Notes: generated by a model from the sequence alone, not told the origin. Shown: positions 16,709 through 26,568, numbered from the stretch's first letter. The stretch: DNA of 36,648 bases from Clostridia bacterium (GCA_017409475.1 JAFQSP010000004.1:1-36648); one strand, 5' to 3'. Numbers and translations are program-made.

Positions 16709-16922
16709 TAATAAATAATAAAAGCCCTCGATATAGTGCTTACGCTCATGCAAATCGTTAAGACACTAACCGAGGACAATAGGAAAAAGCAAATCCAAGC
16801 TGAAAGGGAAAAATTCTCCAAACAAATTGCGATTTGCAAGATTAGTATATCACTACATCTTAAAAAAATCAAATACATTTTAAAAACACTAAAATTTATA
16901 AATTTACAGAGGAGCCCTACAT
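16709..16922 (+). other. Long structured leader of the aminopeptidase mRNA
   Basis: The first part can fold into an extended stem: CCTCG with CGAGG, then TAGTG-CTTA with TAAG-a-CACTA, around a loop of about 16 nt (16726-16778). The rest is A-rich. An open frame starting with GTG at 16736 (64 codons, Lys/Ile-rich) runs through it, but it has no RBS or recognisable homology and is probably not a gene. The class of leader is not recognised. Confidence 0.45.
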
Positions 16923-17993
16923 ATGATTAAAGAAAGAATTGCAAAAGTACAAGAAAACCTTTACGCAGATTGCGCATTTTTAGTTTTAAACGACACTAAC
17001 CGCTTTTATTACACCGGTTTTAAGTCAAGTTCGGGAGCCGTTTTAATCACAAAAGAGCATGCTTATTTTTTGACCGATTTCCGCTATATCGAAAGGGCAT
17101 CATCCTCTATTATCGATTATACCATTATGCTTAGCAATAATCCCGACAACGAGATTAAAAGAATTTGCAAAAGCCACGGAATAAAAAGCCTCTTTATCGA
17201 AACATATTCAACTTCAATAAGCAGACTTGCCTCGCTCAGATTAGCTTTAAGCGGAATCGAAATTGTCACCGACGATAAATTCGACCGATTAACCGAAAGC
17301 ATGCGCGCCATAAAAACAGCAAAAGAGCTCAAACTTATAAAAGAGGCTCAACGCATGACCGACGAAACATTTTTTTATATTGTCGAAAGATTCGAGGCAG
17401 GCCGTACCGAGCGCAACATTATGCTTGATATGGAATTTTATATGCGCCGACTCGGCAGCGAAGGTGTTTCCTTCGACTTTATCGTCGTTTCGGGAAAGAA
17501 TACGTCACTTCCCCACGGAGTTCCAACCGACAAAAAGGTTGAAAAGGGCGATTTTGTCACAATGGATTTCGGCGCAGTTTATAATGGCTATCGCGCAGAT
17601 ATGACAAGAACGGTTGCAATCGGCATGGTTTCCGATAAGCAAAAAGAGGTGTACGAAACCGTATTAAAGGCTCAACGTATGGCCGAAGAAGCAGTTAGAC
17701 CCGGCGTTGTTTGTAAAGACGTTGACAAAATTGCACGCGATATTATCAATGGCGCGGGATACGAAGGCTGTTTCGGCCACGGACTTGGTCACGGCGTAGG
17801 TATCGAAATTCACGAAAATCCATATCTTAACTCCCGTTGCGACACCGTTCTCGAGCCTGGAATGGTTATCACCAACGAACCGGGAATTTATATCGAAAAC
17901 GAATTCGGTGTACGCATTGAGGATATGCTGTATGTCACCGAGGACGGCTGCGAAAACCTTTCAAAAAGCAAGAAAAGCCTCATAATTATTTGA
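16923..17993 (+). CDS. M24 metallopeptidase (Xaa-Pro aminopeptidase/dipeptidase)
   Basis: This 356-residue cytoplasmic peptidase has a creatinase-like N-terminal domain (1-125) and a pita-bread catalytic domain. All five metal ligands are visible: Asp215 in MDFG, Asp226 in ADMTR, His in GHGLGHGVG (286-290), Glu319 in TNEPGIY and Glu333 in RIEDML. It releases N-terminal residues before proline, or splits X-Pro dipeptides. It lies just before the oligopeptide transporter operon, consistent with peptide use. RBS GAGGAG. Confidence 0.95.
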   Translation: MIKERIAKVQENLYADCAFLVLNDTNRFYYTGFKSSSGAVLITKEHAYFLTDFRYIERASSSIIDYTIMLSNNPDNEIKRICKSHGIKSLFIETYSTSISRLASLRLALSGIEIVTDDKFDRLTESMRAIKTAKELKLIKEAQRMTDETFFYIVERFEAGRTERNIMLDMEFYMRRLGSEGVSFDFIVVSGKNTSLPHGVPTDKKVEKGDFVTMDFGAVYNGYRADMTRTVAIGMVSDKQKEVYETVLKAQRMAEEAVRPGVVCKDVDKIARDIINGAGYEGCFGHGLGHGVGIEIHENPYLNSRCDTVLEPGMVITNEPGIYIENEFGVRIEDMLYVTEDGCENLSKSKKSLIII

Positions 17994-18072
17994 TATTTTA
18001 CACAAAACAACGGCTTTTTTTCGTCAAAATTAGTCAAATTTGAAATATATTGTTTCTTTTTTAACAAATCTG

Positions 18073-18081
18073 TGTTATAAT
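18073..18081 (+). promoter_or_regulatory. Extended -10 promoter of opp operon
   Basis: TGTTATAAT (TG-n-TATAAT) lies about 85 bp before the oppB start. The -35 is poor, as is usual with an extended -10. Confidence 0.55.
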
Positions 18082-18166
18082 TTCTCAAATACAGTATTTT
18101 TCCACCTATCACTAAGCAAAAAAACTGTATATTAGCATTTTACCCATTACTAAGGAGATGAAGGTA

Positions 18167-19093
18167 TTGAATTCCAAGCTGGCATTTTATATTGTAAAAC
18201 GCGTGCTTTTAGCGCTGTTTACAGTATTTCTTGTTATAACCATCACATTTTTTGCAATGAAAGCTATTCCGGGCGGCCCGTTCCTCAGCGAAAAATCGCC
18301 CAGCCCCGCAGTTACTGCCCAGCTCGAAGCTAAATACGGACTGGACAAGCCTATTTTAGAGCAGTATGGAACATATCTTTCTGACGTTCTTCATTTTGAT
18401 TTCGGCCCCTCGATAAAAAATCGAGGACGTACCGTTACCGACCTCATTTTAGAAGGATTTAAGACAAGTGGTATGCTCGGCCTCGAAGCAGCAGGAATCG
18501 CTATTCTTATCGGTCTTGCGCTTGGTTCACTTGCCGCCGTATTTCATAATAAATGGATTGACAAGATAATAATGGTCCTCTCGACCGGAAGCGTTGCTAT
18601 GCCTTCATTTGTTATAGCGACGTTACTACTGCTTGCCTTCTGTGTATGGGTACCAATATTCCCGCCAAACGGCTCAACCTCGGCAGGACTTGTTTTGCCT
18701 GTAATCTCACTTAGCCTCTATCCCATGGCATATATTACCCGACTTACCCGTTCGAGCATGCTCGACGTTCTCGGTCAGGACTATATCCGCACCGCAAGAG
18801 CAAAGGGCGTTTCACCGATAAAGGTTATTTTCAAGCATTCGTTAAAGAATGCGGTTACTCCGGTTATCACCTACGTAGGTCCTATGATTGCATACATCCT
18901 CACAGGAAGCCTCGTAGTAGAGAATATTTTCTCGGTACCCGGTATCGGCAACTATTTCTTTTCAAGCATAATCAACCGTGACTATCCGATGGTTATGGGT
19001 ACCACCATATTCCTCGCAACCCTCATGGTTATTATGACTCTTTTATCCGACATCGCTTACAAAATTTTCGATCCTCGCGTGGATCTTTCATAA
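18167..19093 (+). CDS. oppB: Oligopeptide ABC transporter permease OppB
   Basis: This is the first membrane subunit of a peptide importer, about 308 residues, with six helices. Markers are MKAIPGGPF near the N-terminus, the YGLDKPILEQYGTYL segment, and the EAA loop DYIRTARAKGVSPIKVIFKHSLKNA that contacts the ATPases. The ATG at 18158 is adjacent to AAGGAG (18152-18157), which leaves no spacing. The in-frame TTG at 18167 has correct 9-nt spacing, so it is taken as the start (giving MNSKLAFYIVKR). oppC follows 18 bp later. Confidence 0.93.
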   Translation: MNSKLAFYIVKRVLLALFTVFLVITITFFAMKAIPGGPFLSEKSPSPAVTAQLEAKYGLDKPILEQYGTYLSDVLHFDFGPSIKNRGRTVTDLILEGFKTSGMLGLEAAGIAILIGLALGSLAAVFHNKWIDKIIMVLSTGSVAMPSFVIATLLLLAFCVWVPIFPPNGSTSAGLVLPVISLSLYPMAYITRLTRSSMLDVLGQDYIRTARAKGVSPIKVIFKHSLKNAVTPVITYVGPMIAYILTGSLVVENIFSVPGIGNYFFSSIINRDYPMVMGTTIFLATLMVIMTLLSDIAYKIFDPRVDLS

Positions 19094-19111
19094 GAAAAGG
19101 GGGGTTTTGAT

Positions 19112-20194
19112 ATGAAAAAGAAAACAGCTTCTATGCCGAAAAAGAACCCTCTCAGCCTCCAGCTTGATATTTCAAAGTTTGAAAAGGCAAACGACGAGGA
19201 AAAATTTTTACAACAAAGAATGAGAGAGAGCACCACCTTCTTTAAGGACGGTATGCGCCGCCTTGCTAAAAACAAGCTGGCTATGACCTGCCTTATCATC
19301 GTTGTTTTCATCGTTCTTATAGCTATTTTTGTGCCGATGATTTATCCGTACAGCTACGAGCAGCAGCTTGGAGTTACCGCGGGTCAGAGCGTTGACTCAT
19401 CATATAACAACCTCAAGCCCTTCGAATACGGCGAAACCGAGCTCAAGCGTATGGAAGAGGGAGAATCCATTTTCCCGCATATTTTCGGTACCGATTCGCA
19501 CGGCCGTGACTACGCGATACGTGTAATTTACGGTACACGAATTTCGCTTATCGTTGGCTTCTTTGCAAGTATAATCGTTCTCATAATCGGCGCTATTTAT
19601 GGCGCAATTTCGGGCTACTATGGCGGAAAGGTCGACCTCATCATGATGAGAATAGTCGATATTATCTATTCGCTGCCCGACCTGCTTATGATTATCCTCC
19701 TTGCCACAGTATTAAAGCAAACGCTTACCCCCGTAATTGAAGGCACCGGACTCGAAAAGCTCGGTGTTGGTATGATAAGTATCTTTATCGTGTTTGCGCT
19801 TCTTTACTGGGTTGGTATGGCTCGTCTTATCCGTGGCCAGATTCTCACTATAAAGCAGCAGGACTATGTTCTCAACGCACGTTCAATCGGCGCAAAGGGC
19901 GGTCATATTATCCGCCGTCACATGCTGCCTAACTGTATCAGCGTATTGATTATTTCAACCGCGCTTCAAATTCCGTCGGCAATCTTCACCGAAAGCTATC
20001 TTTCCTTCCTCGGACTCGGTGTAAATATGCCAATGCCGAGCTTGGGCTCACTTGCCGCCGAAGCTCGTTCGGGAATTTTCACTTATAGCTACCGTTTGAT
20101 TATCCCTGCGGTCACCATCTTCCTCATCGTTCTGTCGCTCAACCTTTTAGGCGACGGACTGCGTGACGCATTCGACCCGAAACTCAAGAAATAA
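19112..20194 (+). CDS. oppC: Oligopeptide ABC transporter permease OppC
   Basis: This 360-residue membrane subunit has a long cytoplasmic N-terminus (about 65 residues, including an OppC_N segment FKDGMRRLAKNKLAM). It has six helices, an extracytoplasmic insert (100-130) and GTDSHGRDYAIRVIYGTRIS. The EAA loop DYVLNARSIGAKGGHIIRRHMLPNC docks on OppD/F. The ending SFLGLGVNMPMPSLGSLAAEAR is typical of DppC/OppC. Confidence 0.95.
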   Translation: MKKKTASMPKKNPLSLQLDISKFEKANDEEKFLQQRMRESTTFFKDGMRRLAKNKLAMTCLIIVVFIVLIAIFVPMIYPYSYEQQLGVTAGQSVDSSYNNLKPFEYGETELKRMEEGESIFPHIFGTDSHGRDYAIRVIYGTRISLIVGFFASIIVLIIGAIYGAISGYYGGKVDLIMMRIVDIIYSLPDLLMIILLATVLKQTLTPVIEGTGLEKLGVGMISIFIVFALLYWVGMARLIRGQILTIKQQDYVLNARSIGAKGGHIIRRHMLPNCISVLIISTALQIPSAIFTESYLSFLGLGVNMPMPSLGSLAAEARSGIFTYSYRLIIPAVTIFLIVLSLNLLGDGLRDAFDPKLKK

Positions 20195-20209
20195 GGAGGA
20201 GCTTATAAT

Positions 20210-21232
20210 ATGGAATTACTCAAAGTTACCAATTTACACACCTCCTTTTTCACTCCCGCCGGAGAGGTAAAGGCGGTAAACGGTATCTCCTTTTCATTAG
20301 AAAAAGGTAAGGTTCTCGGAATTGTTGGCGAATCAGGCTCGGGTAAGAGCGTAACCGCCTATTCCATTCTTCAAATTCTTGCAAACCCGGGAAAAATCGT
20401 CGACGGCAGCATCTTTTATGCAGGACAAGAGCTTGTCGGCGCTTCAAAAGAGGAAATGCGCAAGATAAGAGGAAACAAAATCAGCATCATTTTCCAGGAC
20501 CCGATGACAAGCTTAAACCCTGTTTTCACAATAGGAAATCAGCTTATGGAAGCGATTATGCTTCACACAGGCAGAAATAAAGAACAGGCTAAGGAACGCG
20601 CCATCGAAATGCTCCGTCTCGTTGGCGTTAACGAGCCCGAAAAGCGCATAAAGCAGTATCCGCACGAATTTTCCGGCGGTATGAGACAGCGCGTTATGAT
20701 TGCTATGGCTCTCGCCTGCGAACCCGATATTCTTATCGCCGACGAGCCCACAACAGCTCTCGACGTTACCATCCAGGCTCAGATTCTTGACCTTATCCGT
20801 GAGCTTCAGGCTCAGCTTGGTATGTCGGTTATCCTCATCACCCACGACCTCGGCGTTGTAGCCGAAATGTGCGACGAGGTTATCGTTATGTACGCCGGCG
20901 AGGTTTGCGAAAGAGGAACAGCCGACGAAATCTTCTATAACCCGAAGCATGAGTATACAAAGGGGCTTCTTCGTTCGATTCCTACCGTTTCGGACGACGA
21001 CCGCCGCCTCGAACCAATCGGCGGTACACCGGTCGACCTTCTCAATATGCCCGACGGTTGCCCCTTCTCTCCTCGTTGCGATAATGCGATGAAGATTTGC
21101 CTCGGATACAAGGCAAAGGAAATGAAAATTAACGATAACCATATCGCAAGCTGCTGGCATAACATAAAGGACGCCATTGCAGCAGGCGAAATCACCGAAA
21201 AAGAAGTTGAGGAGATGTATAACAATGAATGA
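20210..21232 (+). CDS. oppD: Oligopeptide ABC transporter ATPase OppD
   Basis: This 340-residue ATPase has Walker [12 protein letters not shown]-loop [11 protein letters not shown], signature FSGGMRQR, Walker [13 protein letters not shown] and the switch ITHDLGV. The oligopeptide-type C-terminal extension carries the iron-sulfur cysteine pattern [14 protein letters not shown] ... C. RBS AAGGAGGAG. It overlaps the start of oppF by 8 bp. Confidence 0.96.
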   Translation: MELLKVTNLHTSFFTPAGEVKAVNGISFSLEKGKVLGIVGESGSGKSVTAYSILQILANPGKIVDGSIFYAGQELVGASKEEMRKIRGNKISIIFQDPMTSLNPVFTIGNQLMEAIMLHTGRNKEQAKERAIEMLRLVGVNEPEKRIKQYPHEFSGGMRQRVMIAMALACEPDILIADEPTTALDVTIQAQILDLIRELQAQLGMSVILITHDLGVVAEMCDEVIVMYAGEVCERGTADEIFYNPKHEYTKGLLRSIPTVSDDDRRLEPIGGTPVDLLNMPDGCPFSPRCDNAMKICLGYKAKEMKINDNHIASCWHNIKDAIAAGEITEKEVEEMYNNE

Positions 21233-22193
21233 GCAAAAAAATCTTCTCGAAGTAAAGAATCTTAAACAGTACTTTGACGTACCGAACGGAATCCTTAAAT
21301 CACTTAAATTAAAGGCAGTAGACGACGTTTCCTTCACCATAAAAGAGGGTGAAACCCTCGGTCTTGTAGGCGAATCAGGCTGCGGAAAGACCACGGTTGG
21401 ACGCTCAATTCTCCAGCTTTATAAGCCTACGGCAGGCGAAGTTTGGTTTGACGGCCAGCTTATAAAGAGTAAAAAGTCGATTTCCGACTTCCGCAAGCAG
21501 GCTCAGATGGTTTTCCAGGACCCGTATTCATCGCTCGACCCTCGAATGACCGTCAGCGACATTATCGGCGAGCCCCTCGATGTTCACAAGCTCTATTCGA
21601 ATAAAAAGGAAAGAGCCGAAAAGATAAAGTATTTGATGGACCTCGTCGGTCTTTCATCCGAACACGCTACACGATATGCTCACGAATTTTCGGGCGGTCA
21701 AAGACAGCGTATCGGAATTGCGCGTGCTCTTGCAGTTGACCCGAAATTCATCATTTGTGACGAACCGGTTTCTGCTCTCGACGTTTCGATTCAGGCGCAG
21801 GTTGTCAACATGTTCGAGGATTTGCAGAAAAAACTCGGACTAACCTATCTCTTTATCGCTCACGACCTTTTGGTCGTAAAGCATATTTCGACAAGAATTG
21901 CCGTAATGTATCTCGGTAAATTGATTGAAATTGGCCCCGCAAACGACCTTTATCACAATCCGATTCACCCGTATACAATTTCGCTGCTTTCGGCTGTTCC
22001 GGTTCCCGACCCAAACATCGCAAGAGCAAACAAGCGCATTCACCTCGAAGGCGACGTTCCGAGTCCCCTTCATATGCCAAGCGGTTGCCCATTCCGTACC
22101 CGTTGCCCGAAAGCAACCGAAAAATGCGCCGAATCAATGCCCGAGCTTAAAGAGGTTCAGCCTGGACGCTTGGTTGCCTGCCACAATCTTTAA
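21225..22193 (+). CDS. oppF: Oligopeptide ABC transporter ATPase OppF
   Basis: This is the 322-residue partner ATPase, with Walker A GESGCGKTTVG, FQDPYSSLDPRM, signature FSGGQRQR, Walker B FIICDEPVSALD, switch IAHDL and the C-terminal CPFRTRCPKATEKC. The start ATG at 21225 ([12 protein letters not shown]) is preferred over an upstream one because GAGGAG lies 10 bp before it and the ATPase fold begins there. It overlaps oppD by 8 bp, implying coupling. Confidence 0.95.
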   Translation: MNEQKNLLEVKNLKQYFDVPNGILKSLKLKAVDDVSFTIKEGETLGLVGESGCGKTTVGRSILQLYKPTAGEVWFDGQLIKSKKSISDFRKQAQMVFQDPYSSLDPRMTVSDIIGEPLDVHKLYSNKKERAEKIKYLMDLVGLSSEHATRYAHEFSGGQRQRIGIARALAVDPKFIICDEPVSALDVSIQAQVVNMFEDLQKKLGLTYLFIAHDLLVVKHISTRIAVMYLGKLIEIGPANDLYHNPIHPYTISLLSAVPVPDPNIARANKRIHLEGDVPSPLHMPSGCPFRTRCPKATEKCAESMPELKEVQPGRLVACHNL

Positions 22194-22229
22194 TAAAAGG
22201 ATTGGCAAACATTTTTCTACGTAAATTGT

Positions 22230-22245
22230 ACTCGTTACGACGAGT
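22230..22245 (+). other. Intercistronic hairpin before oppA
   Basis: A perfect stem ACTCGT/ACGAGT with a 4-nt loop lies in the 80-bp gap between oppF and oppA, directly before a TATAAT-like box (22246-22251) with no clear -35. It may be an mRNA processing or stabilising element that raises oppA expression. Confidence 0.45.
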
Positions 22246-22273
22246 TATAATTAAAATCAAAGGAGGAAAAACC

Positions 22274-24061
22274 ATGAAAAAACTTATGAGTGTATTGCTC
22301 GTAGTAGCAATGTTGCTCGGCTGCATGATGTGCTTAAACTCATGTGGCGACAAAACCACCGACGAAAAGGTTATGACCCTTAACGTTGGCGCATACCCCG
22401 ACACCGTTGACCCTGCACTTAACTCTGCAGTTGACGGCGCTACCTACATCGTTCACGCTTTTGCCGGCCTCGTTGGATACGAGCAGAACGATAATGGCGA
22501 CTTAGAGTTGGTTCCCCAGTGTGCTACCTCTCTCCCCGAAGGTGTATTACTTGAAGATGGCAAAACCTCTTACACCTACACACTTAAAGACGGCTTAAAG
22601 TGGAGCGACGGCACCGACCTCACAGCAGAAGACTTTGTCTATGCTTGGAACCGTGCTGCAAGCCCTGTAACCGCAGCTGACTACGGCTACATGTTCGAAG
22701 TTATCGACGGTTATGCCGAAATGAACGAAACTGATGACGATGGCAACCTCGTAAATCCTGACGCTAAGCTCAACGTTACCGCTGATGGAAACAAGATTAC
22801 CGTAGTTCTCACCGTTGACGTTCCTTACATTCACGAGCTTTGCGCATTCCCTGCTTACATGCCCGTTCGCAAGGATTTAATCGAAAAGCACGGTGAAGCT
22901 TGGGCTACCTCAGCCGACACCTATATCGGAAACGGCGCTTACAAGGTTACCGAATTCACCCAGACTCAGATGGTTATGGAAAAGAACGAATATTTCTATA
23001 ACGCTGATGCAGTTGTTACAGACAAGATCGTTTTCGCATTTAATGACGACGACGTTTCTCTCTTAACCAACTATCAGAACGGAACATACCTCTTCATCGA
23101 TTCTGTTCCGAATGACGAAATTCAGTCACTCAAAACCGGTGCTTACAAGGATCAGTTCTTTATCGAAGGTCAGCTCGGTACCTACTACATTTCATTCAAC
23201 GTAAACGATACCGCTCTCAAGGACTTCACACAGGCTGAACAGGCTAAGCTCCGTCAGGCTCTTGGTCTCATCATCGACCGTAACTATATTGCAGAAGAGC
23301 TCGGTCAGGCAGGTCAGGTTCCTGCTGCAAGTTTCGTTGCTATGGGTCTCACCGAGCCCGACGGCAGCGAATTCATTTCTAAGAACGGCGTAAATCGCGA
23401 CGGTAAGGGCTACTTCAGCGTTGACAAGGCTGATTACTCAGCTAACTGCGACGCTGCCCTCGCTCTCTTCAAGGAAGTTGCTGATTCTTCTAAGAAATTC
23501 TCTGTAAAGGACAACAAGCTCGTTGGCTTCCCGACCCTCACCTATATCACAAACGAAAACACCTTACATGAATCGATTGCTACCTACTTGCAGACCGCTT
23601 GGGGTGCCTACGGCATTACAATCAAGGTTGAGGTTCAGGAATGGGCTACCTTCCTTAACACACGTAAGAATGGCGAATACTCGGTAGCTCGTAACGGTTG
23701 GTTAGGCGACTACAACGATCCTATCTCCTTCCTCGATATGTGGATCACCGATTCGGGTAACAACGATACCCAGTTCGGCCGTGGCGAACATGGAAAATAT
23801 GCTGCTTACAGCTACAACGGTCAGGATAACTTAACTTGGGCTGATTCTTATGACAAGATTATTGCCGAGGTTAAGGGCTCATCCGACGCTGAAAAGCGCT
23901 TTGAACTCATGCACAAGGCTGAAGATCTCCTTATGGAAACAGGCGCTATCTGCCCGATTTTCTACTACACAGATATCTATATGTGCAGCGATAAGATTGA
24001 AGGATTTTTCTCTTCACCGCTCGGCTTCAAGTACTTCATGTACGCTTCTCTCGCTAAATAA
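22274..24061 (+). CDS. oppA: Oligopeptide-binding lipoprotein OppA
   Basis: This 595-residue extracytoplasmic binding protein (SBP_bac_5) is anchored by lipid at Cys24 (lipobox LNSC). Family landmarks are TLNVGAYPDTVDPALNS, LKWSDGTDLTAEDFVYAWNRA, an RQALGLIIDRNYIAEEL segment and the late GWLGDYNDPISFLDMW. It delivers peptides to OppBCDF. The ATG at 22274 with AGGAGG 8 bp upstream is the start; an in-frame extension to 22202 has no RBS. It is the last gene of the operon. Codon use is strongly biased (GCT, CTC, AAG), consistent with high expression. Confidence 0.96.
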   Translation: MKKLMSVLLVVAMLLGCMMCLNSCGDKTTDEKVMTLNVGAYPDTVDPALNSAVDGATYIVHAFAGLVGYEQNDNGDLELVPQCATSLPEGVLLEDGKTSYTYTLKDGLKWSDGTDLTAEDFVYAWNRAASPVTAADYGYMFEVIDGYAEMNETDDDGNLVNPDAKLNVTADGNKITVVLTVDVPYIHELCAFPAYMPVRKDLIEKHGEAWATSADTYIGNGAYKVTEFTQTQMVMEKNEYFYNADAVVTDKIVFAFNDDDVSLLTNYQNGTYLFIDSVPNDEIQSLKTGAYKDQFFIEGQLGTYYISFNVNDTALKDFTQAEQAKLRQALGLIIDRNYIAEELGQAGQVPAASFVAMGLTEPDGSEFISKNGVNRDGKGYFSVDKADYSANCDAALALFKEVADSSKKFSVKDNKLVGFPTLTYITNENTLHESIATYLQTAWGAYGITIKVEVQEWATFLNTRKNGEYSVARNGWLGDYNDPISFLDMWITDSGNNDTQFGRGEHGKYAAYSYNGQDNLTWADSYDKIIAEVKGSSDAEKRFELMHKAEDLLMETGAICPIFYYTDIYMCSDKIEGFFSSPLGFKYFMYASLAK

Positions 24062-24097
24062 TTTAAAGGCGAAGAAAAAGCTAAACTAAACTAATAA

Positions 24098-24140
24098 GGG
24101 CGCGGATGTGACAACAGGTTGCATCCGCGCTTTTTATTAT
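24098..24140 (+). terminator. Terminator of the opp operon
   Basis: GCGCGGATG pairs with CATCCGCGC around a 13-nt loop and is followed by TTTTTATT. Confidence 0.9.
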
Positions 24141-24157
24141 ATCTATCGTTATATAAC

Positions 24158-24204
24158 AAAAAAACAGCCGTTTCACCTTTTTATTCGGGTGAAAGGGCTG
24201 TTTG
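24158..24204 (-). terminator. Terminator of the AIM24-like gene
   Basis: On the minus strand, ACAGCCCTTTCACC pairs with GGTGAAACGGCTGT (one mismatch) around the loop CGAATAAAAA. A run of seven Ts follows. Confidence 0.88.
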
Positions 24205-24218
24205 ATTTAGTTTTTCTA

Positions 24219-24941
24219 TCAGTCGCCAAAACTGATGTTTATTCCGCCGCCATTATCCTTTGAGCCGATTTTAAGATATGGTGTAAGTGTCTGAGCTGTA
24301 TTGATGATAGGCATCGACTGGATATAAACCTTTCCGGGACCCGTAATTCGTGTGTGGAAAAATCCTTCGCCGCCAAAGAACATATTTTTAACGCCCTTTA
24401 CGGTTTGAATATCCATTGTGCAGCTTTCACTCATTGCGGCAAGATAGCCTGTATCAACGATTATGCTCTCGCCAACACCGAGCTCATATTCCTTACAATA
24501 GCCGTCAATTTCGATAAACACCATTCCATTGCCGCTGATTCTCTGCATAATAAAGCCCTCACCGCCGAAAAAGCCGCTACCGAGCTTCTTTTGGAAATAA
24601 ACCGAAAGGTCGAGCCCCTTTTCCATAGCGAGGAAACCGCGCTTTTGAACGATAATTCCGTTTCCGTCGGTCACCTGATAGGGAATGATTGAACCGGGGT
24701 AACTTGACGCAAAGGCAATCATACCCGAGCCACCCTCGGCGGTATATTCATTCAAAAAAATTGACTCGCCCGAAAAAAGTCGTCCAAAAACCTTTTTAAT
24801 TCCGCCGCCGGTGTTGGTTTCCATTCGCATATTTGGCGTCATCCAGCTCATTGCTCCGCTTTCGGTGCAAAGCGTCTGTCCCGCCTCTGGATAGCAGATT
24901 ACGACAGGCAAATTTCCGCCTTCGATTTGATATTTTATCAT
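24219..24941 (-). CDS. AIM24 / TIGR00266 family protein
   Basis: This 240-residue beta-rich protein has the family's repeated glycine patterns: ESGAMSWM, FGRLFSGESIFLNEYTA, FFGGEGFIMQRISGNG and FGGEGFFHTRITGPGKVYIQSM. TIGR00266/AIM24 proteins form a tryptophan RNA-binding attenuator-like fold; the bacterial function is unknown. It has no signal peptide and is monocistronic, with RBS AAGGAG. Confidence 0.93.
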   Translation of the reverse strand: MIKYQIEGGNLPVVICYPEAGQTLCTESGAMSWMTPNMRMETNTGGGIKKVFGRLFSGESIFLNEYTAEGGSGMIAFASSYPGSIIPYQVTDGNGIIVQKRGFLAMEKGLDLSVYFQKKLGSGFFGGEGFIMQRISGNGMVFIEIDGYCKEYELGVGESIIVDTGYLAAMSESCTMDIQTVKGVKNMFFGGEGFFHTRITGPGKVYIQSMPIINTAQTLTPYLKIGSKDNGGGINISFGD

Positions 24942-25035
24942 AAAAAAGCAACTCCTTTTTTTCTATAATTGCAACGAGGTTCCCCTCAAATTTATACTAA
25001 CATATTCCAAATTTTATTTCAAGAAATAAATATCC

Positions 25036-25088
25036 ACCCGCATATGAACTGCCCCAATTTGTGCGGACAGTACAAAGCCGGTGGTTGT
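25036..25088. repeat. Nested imperfect inverted repeat
   Basis: The outer arms CCACC/GGTGG and inner arms ACTGCCC/GGACAGT flank CAATTTGTGC. It lies just past the stop of the EtfA remnant. It may be its terminator without a T-run, or the footprint of a lost mobile element. Confidence 0.35.
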
Positions 25089-25100
25089 CTATTTTAGTTG

Positions 25101-25589
25101 TCAAAACCTATCTATAATTCCAAAATCGGCATATTCAAAAATCCTTGCGTCCTTGTCAGGATTAATTGCGATAACGGTGGTACTTCCCTCAATTGCGCAG
25201 GTATGATGTATTGCCCCCGAAATTCCAATTGCGATATAAATTTTGGGGCTGACGGTTTTTCCTGTTAAGCCGATTTGTTTGTCATACGGCGTCTTATTCA
25301 TATCAACAAGCCCTCTTGATGCGCCAATTTCCGCACCAAGCGACTCAGCTAATTCGTAAAGCTTATCAATGCTGTCCGAAACGCCTTTGCCGCCCGAAAC
25401 AACAATATCAAAGCTCTCGGTTTTTGTTCGCACGGTTGCCATTTGCGGCTTTGTAACGCACTTTATCTTTGCCGTTATGTTTCCACCCTGTGCCGGACGG
25501 TGCATTATCAGGTTTTCGCCGTCCGTTTCAAGCATGGTGCAATCGGCGCAAGAATCAACATGCTGTTTACATTTTTCTGACATTATCAT
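25101..25589 (-). pseudogene. etfA: Electron transfer flavoprotein alpha subunit, N-terminally deleted
   Basis: Over residues about 14-162 this matches the C-terminal half of EtfA: ADCTMLE, HRPAQGGNITAKI, KPQMATVR, the FAD-binding VSGGKGV, GASRGLVD, YDKQIGLTGKTVSPK, IGISGAIHHTCAIEGS and VIAINPDKDARIFEYADFGI. EtfA is normally about 320-400 residues; here 160 or more residues are missing from the N-terminal ETF domain. A good RBS (GGGAGG) and ATG remain, so a short protein could be made. No etfB is present in the window, so it cannot form a normal ETF dimer from this locus. Confidence 0.85.
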
Positions 25590-25610
25590 TGCTCTTTTCC
25601 TCCCTCTGAA

Positions 25611-26568
25611 TTAAAGTCCCAACTTAAACGGATTCATAATTCCGTTGGGGTCAAGTGCCTTTTTAAGTCCCTCAAATACCTGCATAGCAGGACCGTACTG
25701 CTCCTTCATGAGACGGCCAAGCTTGATGCCAACGATTTTTTAATAAGAGAGCTGTTTCGGCTTCGTCATAAAGGCGCATTACGGAAGGCTTAAACTTTTG
25801 CAAAAGCTCACGTGATGCCTTGAAAGCGCCGCTCATATCCTGGAACAAGAAGCCACGGAAGCGTCTTTCTTCCGGCTGGTCATAAATTCTAATTTGTGCC
25901 TTTGTGATAATGCCCAAGGTGCCCTCCGAACCAATAAAAATCTGGTTCAGGTCGGGACCTGCCGCATGCTTTGGATCCGAGCAGGTTTCGATTAAGTCGC
26001 CGTTAGGAAGAACAACCTCCATTTTCAGCACCATATCGTCAATTTTACCGTGTTTTGTAGAAACAACGCCGATTCCACGATGAGCCAAGAAGCCGCCGAC
26101 CATTGAGCAGGTAAGAGAAGAAGGATAATGCATGGTAGCCTTACCAACTTCGTTTGCCGCCCATTCAATATGCTTGTAAATAGCTCCTGTGCCGCATTCG
26201 ATATACATACCATCGGTATTAACCTCATAAATCTTGTTCATTCTCTTTGTATCGAGGATGATACCGCCGCATACGGGTATAGCACCGCCCTGTGTGCCGC
26301 CGCCTGCTCCCCAAGTGGTTACGGAGATTTTATAATAATTAGCGATTTTAACAACCTTAGAAACCTGCTCTGCGTTTTCAGGACAAACAACAAAGTCGGC
26401 TTCGGGCATACGACAGCCACGGTCGGCCCACATGCGTGATAACCAGTAATAGTCAACGCTGTGTGTCACCCTGTCAATTGTTCTTGTTGAGCAGTTTTCT
26501 TTACCAACCGCGTCTTCAAGCTCGGTCAAAATCATCGCAAACAAAAATTCATTCATTTGATACTGCAT
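25611..26568 (-). pseudogene. FAD-linked oxidase (GlcD/lactate dehydrogenase type), deleted and frameshifted
   Basis: The main frame shows the FAD-binding PCMH domain: YYWLSRMWADRG, PEADFVVCPENAEQVSKVVKIANYY, WGAGGGTQGG, LDTKRMNKI, CSMVGGFLAHRGIG and FIGSEGTLGIITKA, up to LYDEAETALLLK. A frame change at a six-T run (25736-25741) then leads to the true C-terminus, KLGRLMKEQYGPAMQVF ... LDPNGIMNPFKLGL, ending at 25611. The catalytic/substrate domain of roughly 150 residues between these parts is missing. The N-terminus has no RBS and reads in from an isomerase fragment. Such oxidases normally work with EtfAB. A working enzyme is unlikely. Confidence 0.85.

Noticed and set aside
16736-16930. 64-codon frame in the aminopeptidase leader
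   Set aside because: It starts with GTG, has no RBS and low-complexity Lys/Ile content, and it overlaps the next start codon. It is mentioned only as a possible leader peptide.
20513-21394. 293-codon minus-strand frame opposite oppD
   Set aside because: It is antisense to well-supported ATPase genes, with no family signature and no RBS; such frames are common opposite biased codon use.
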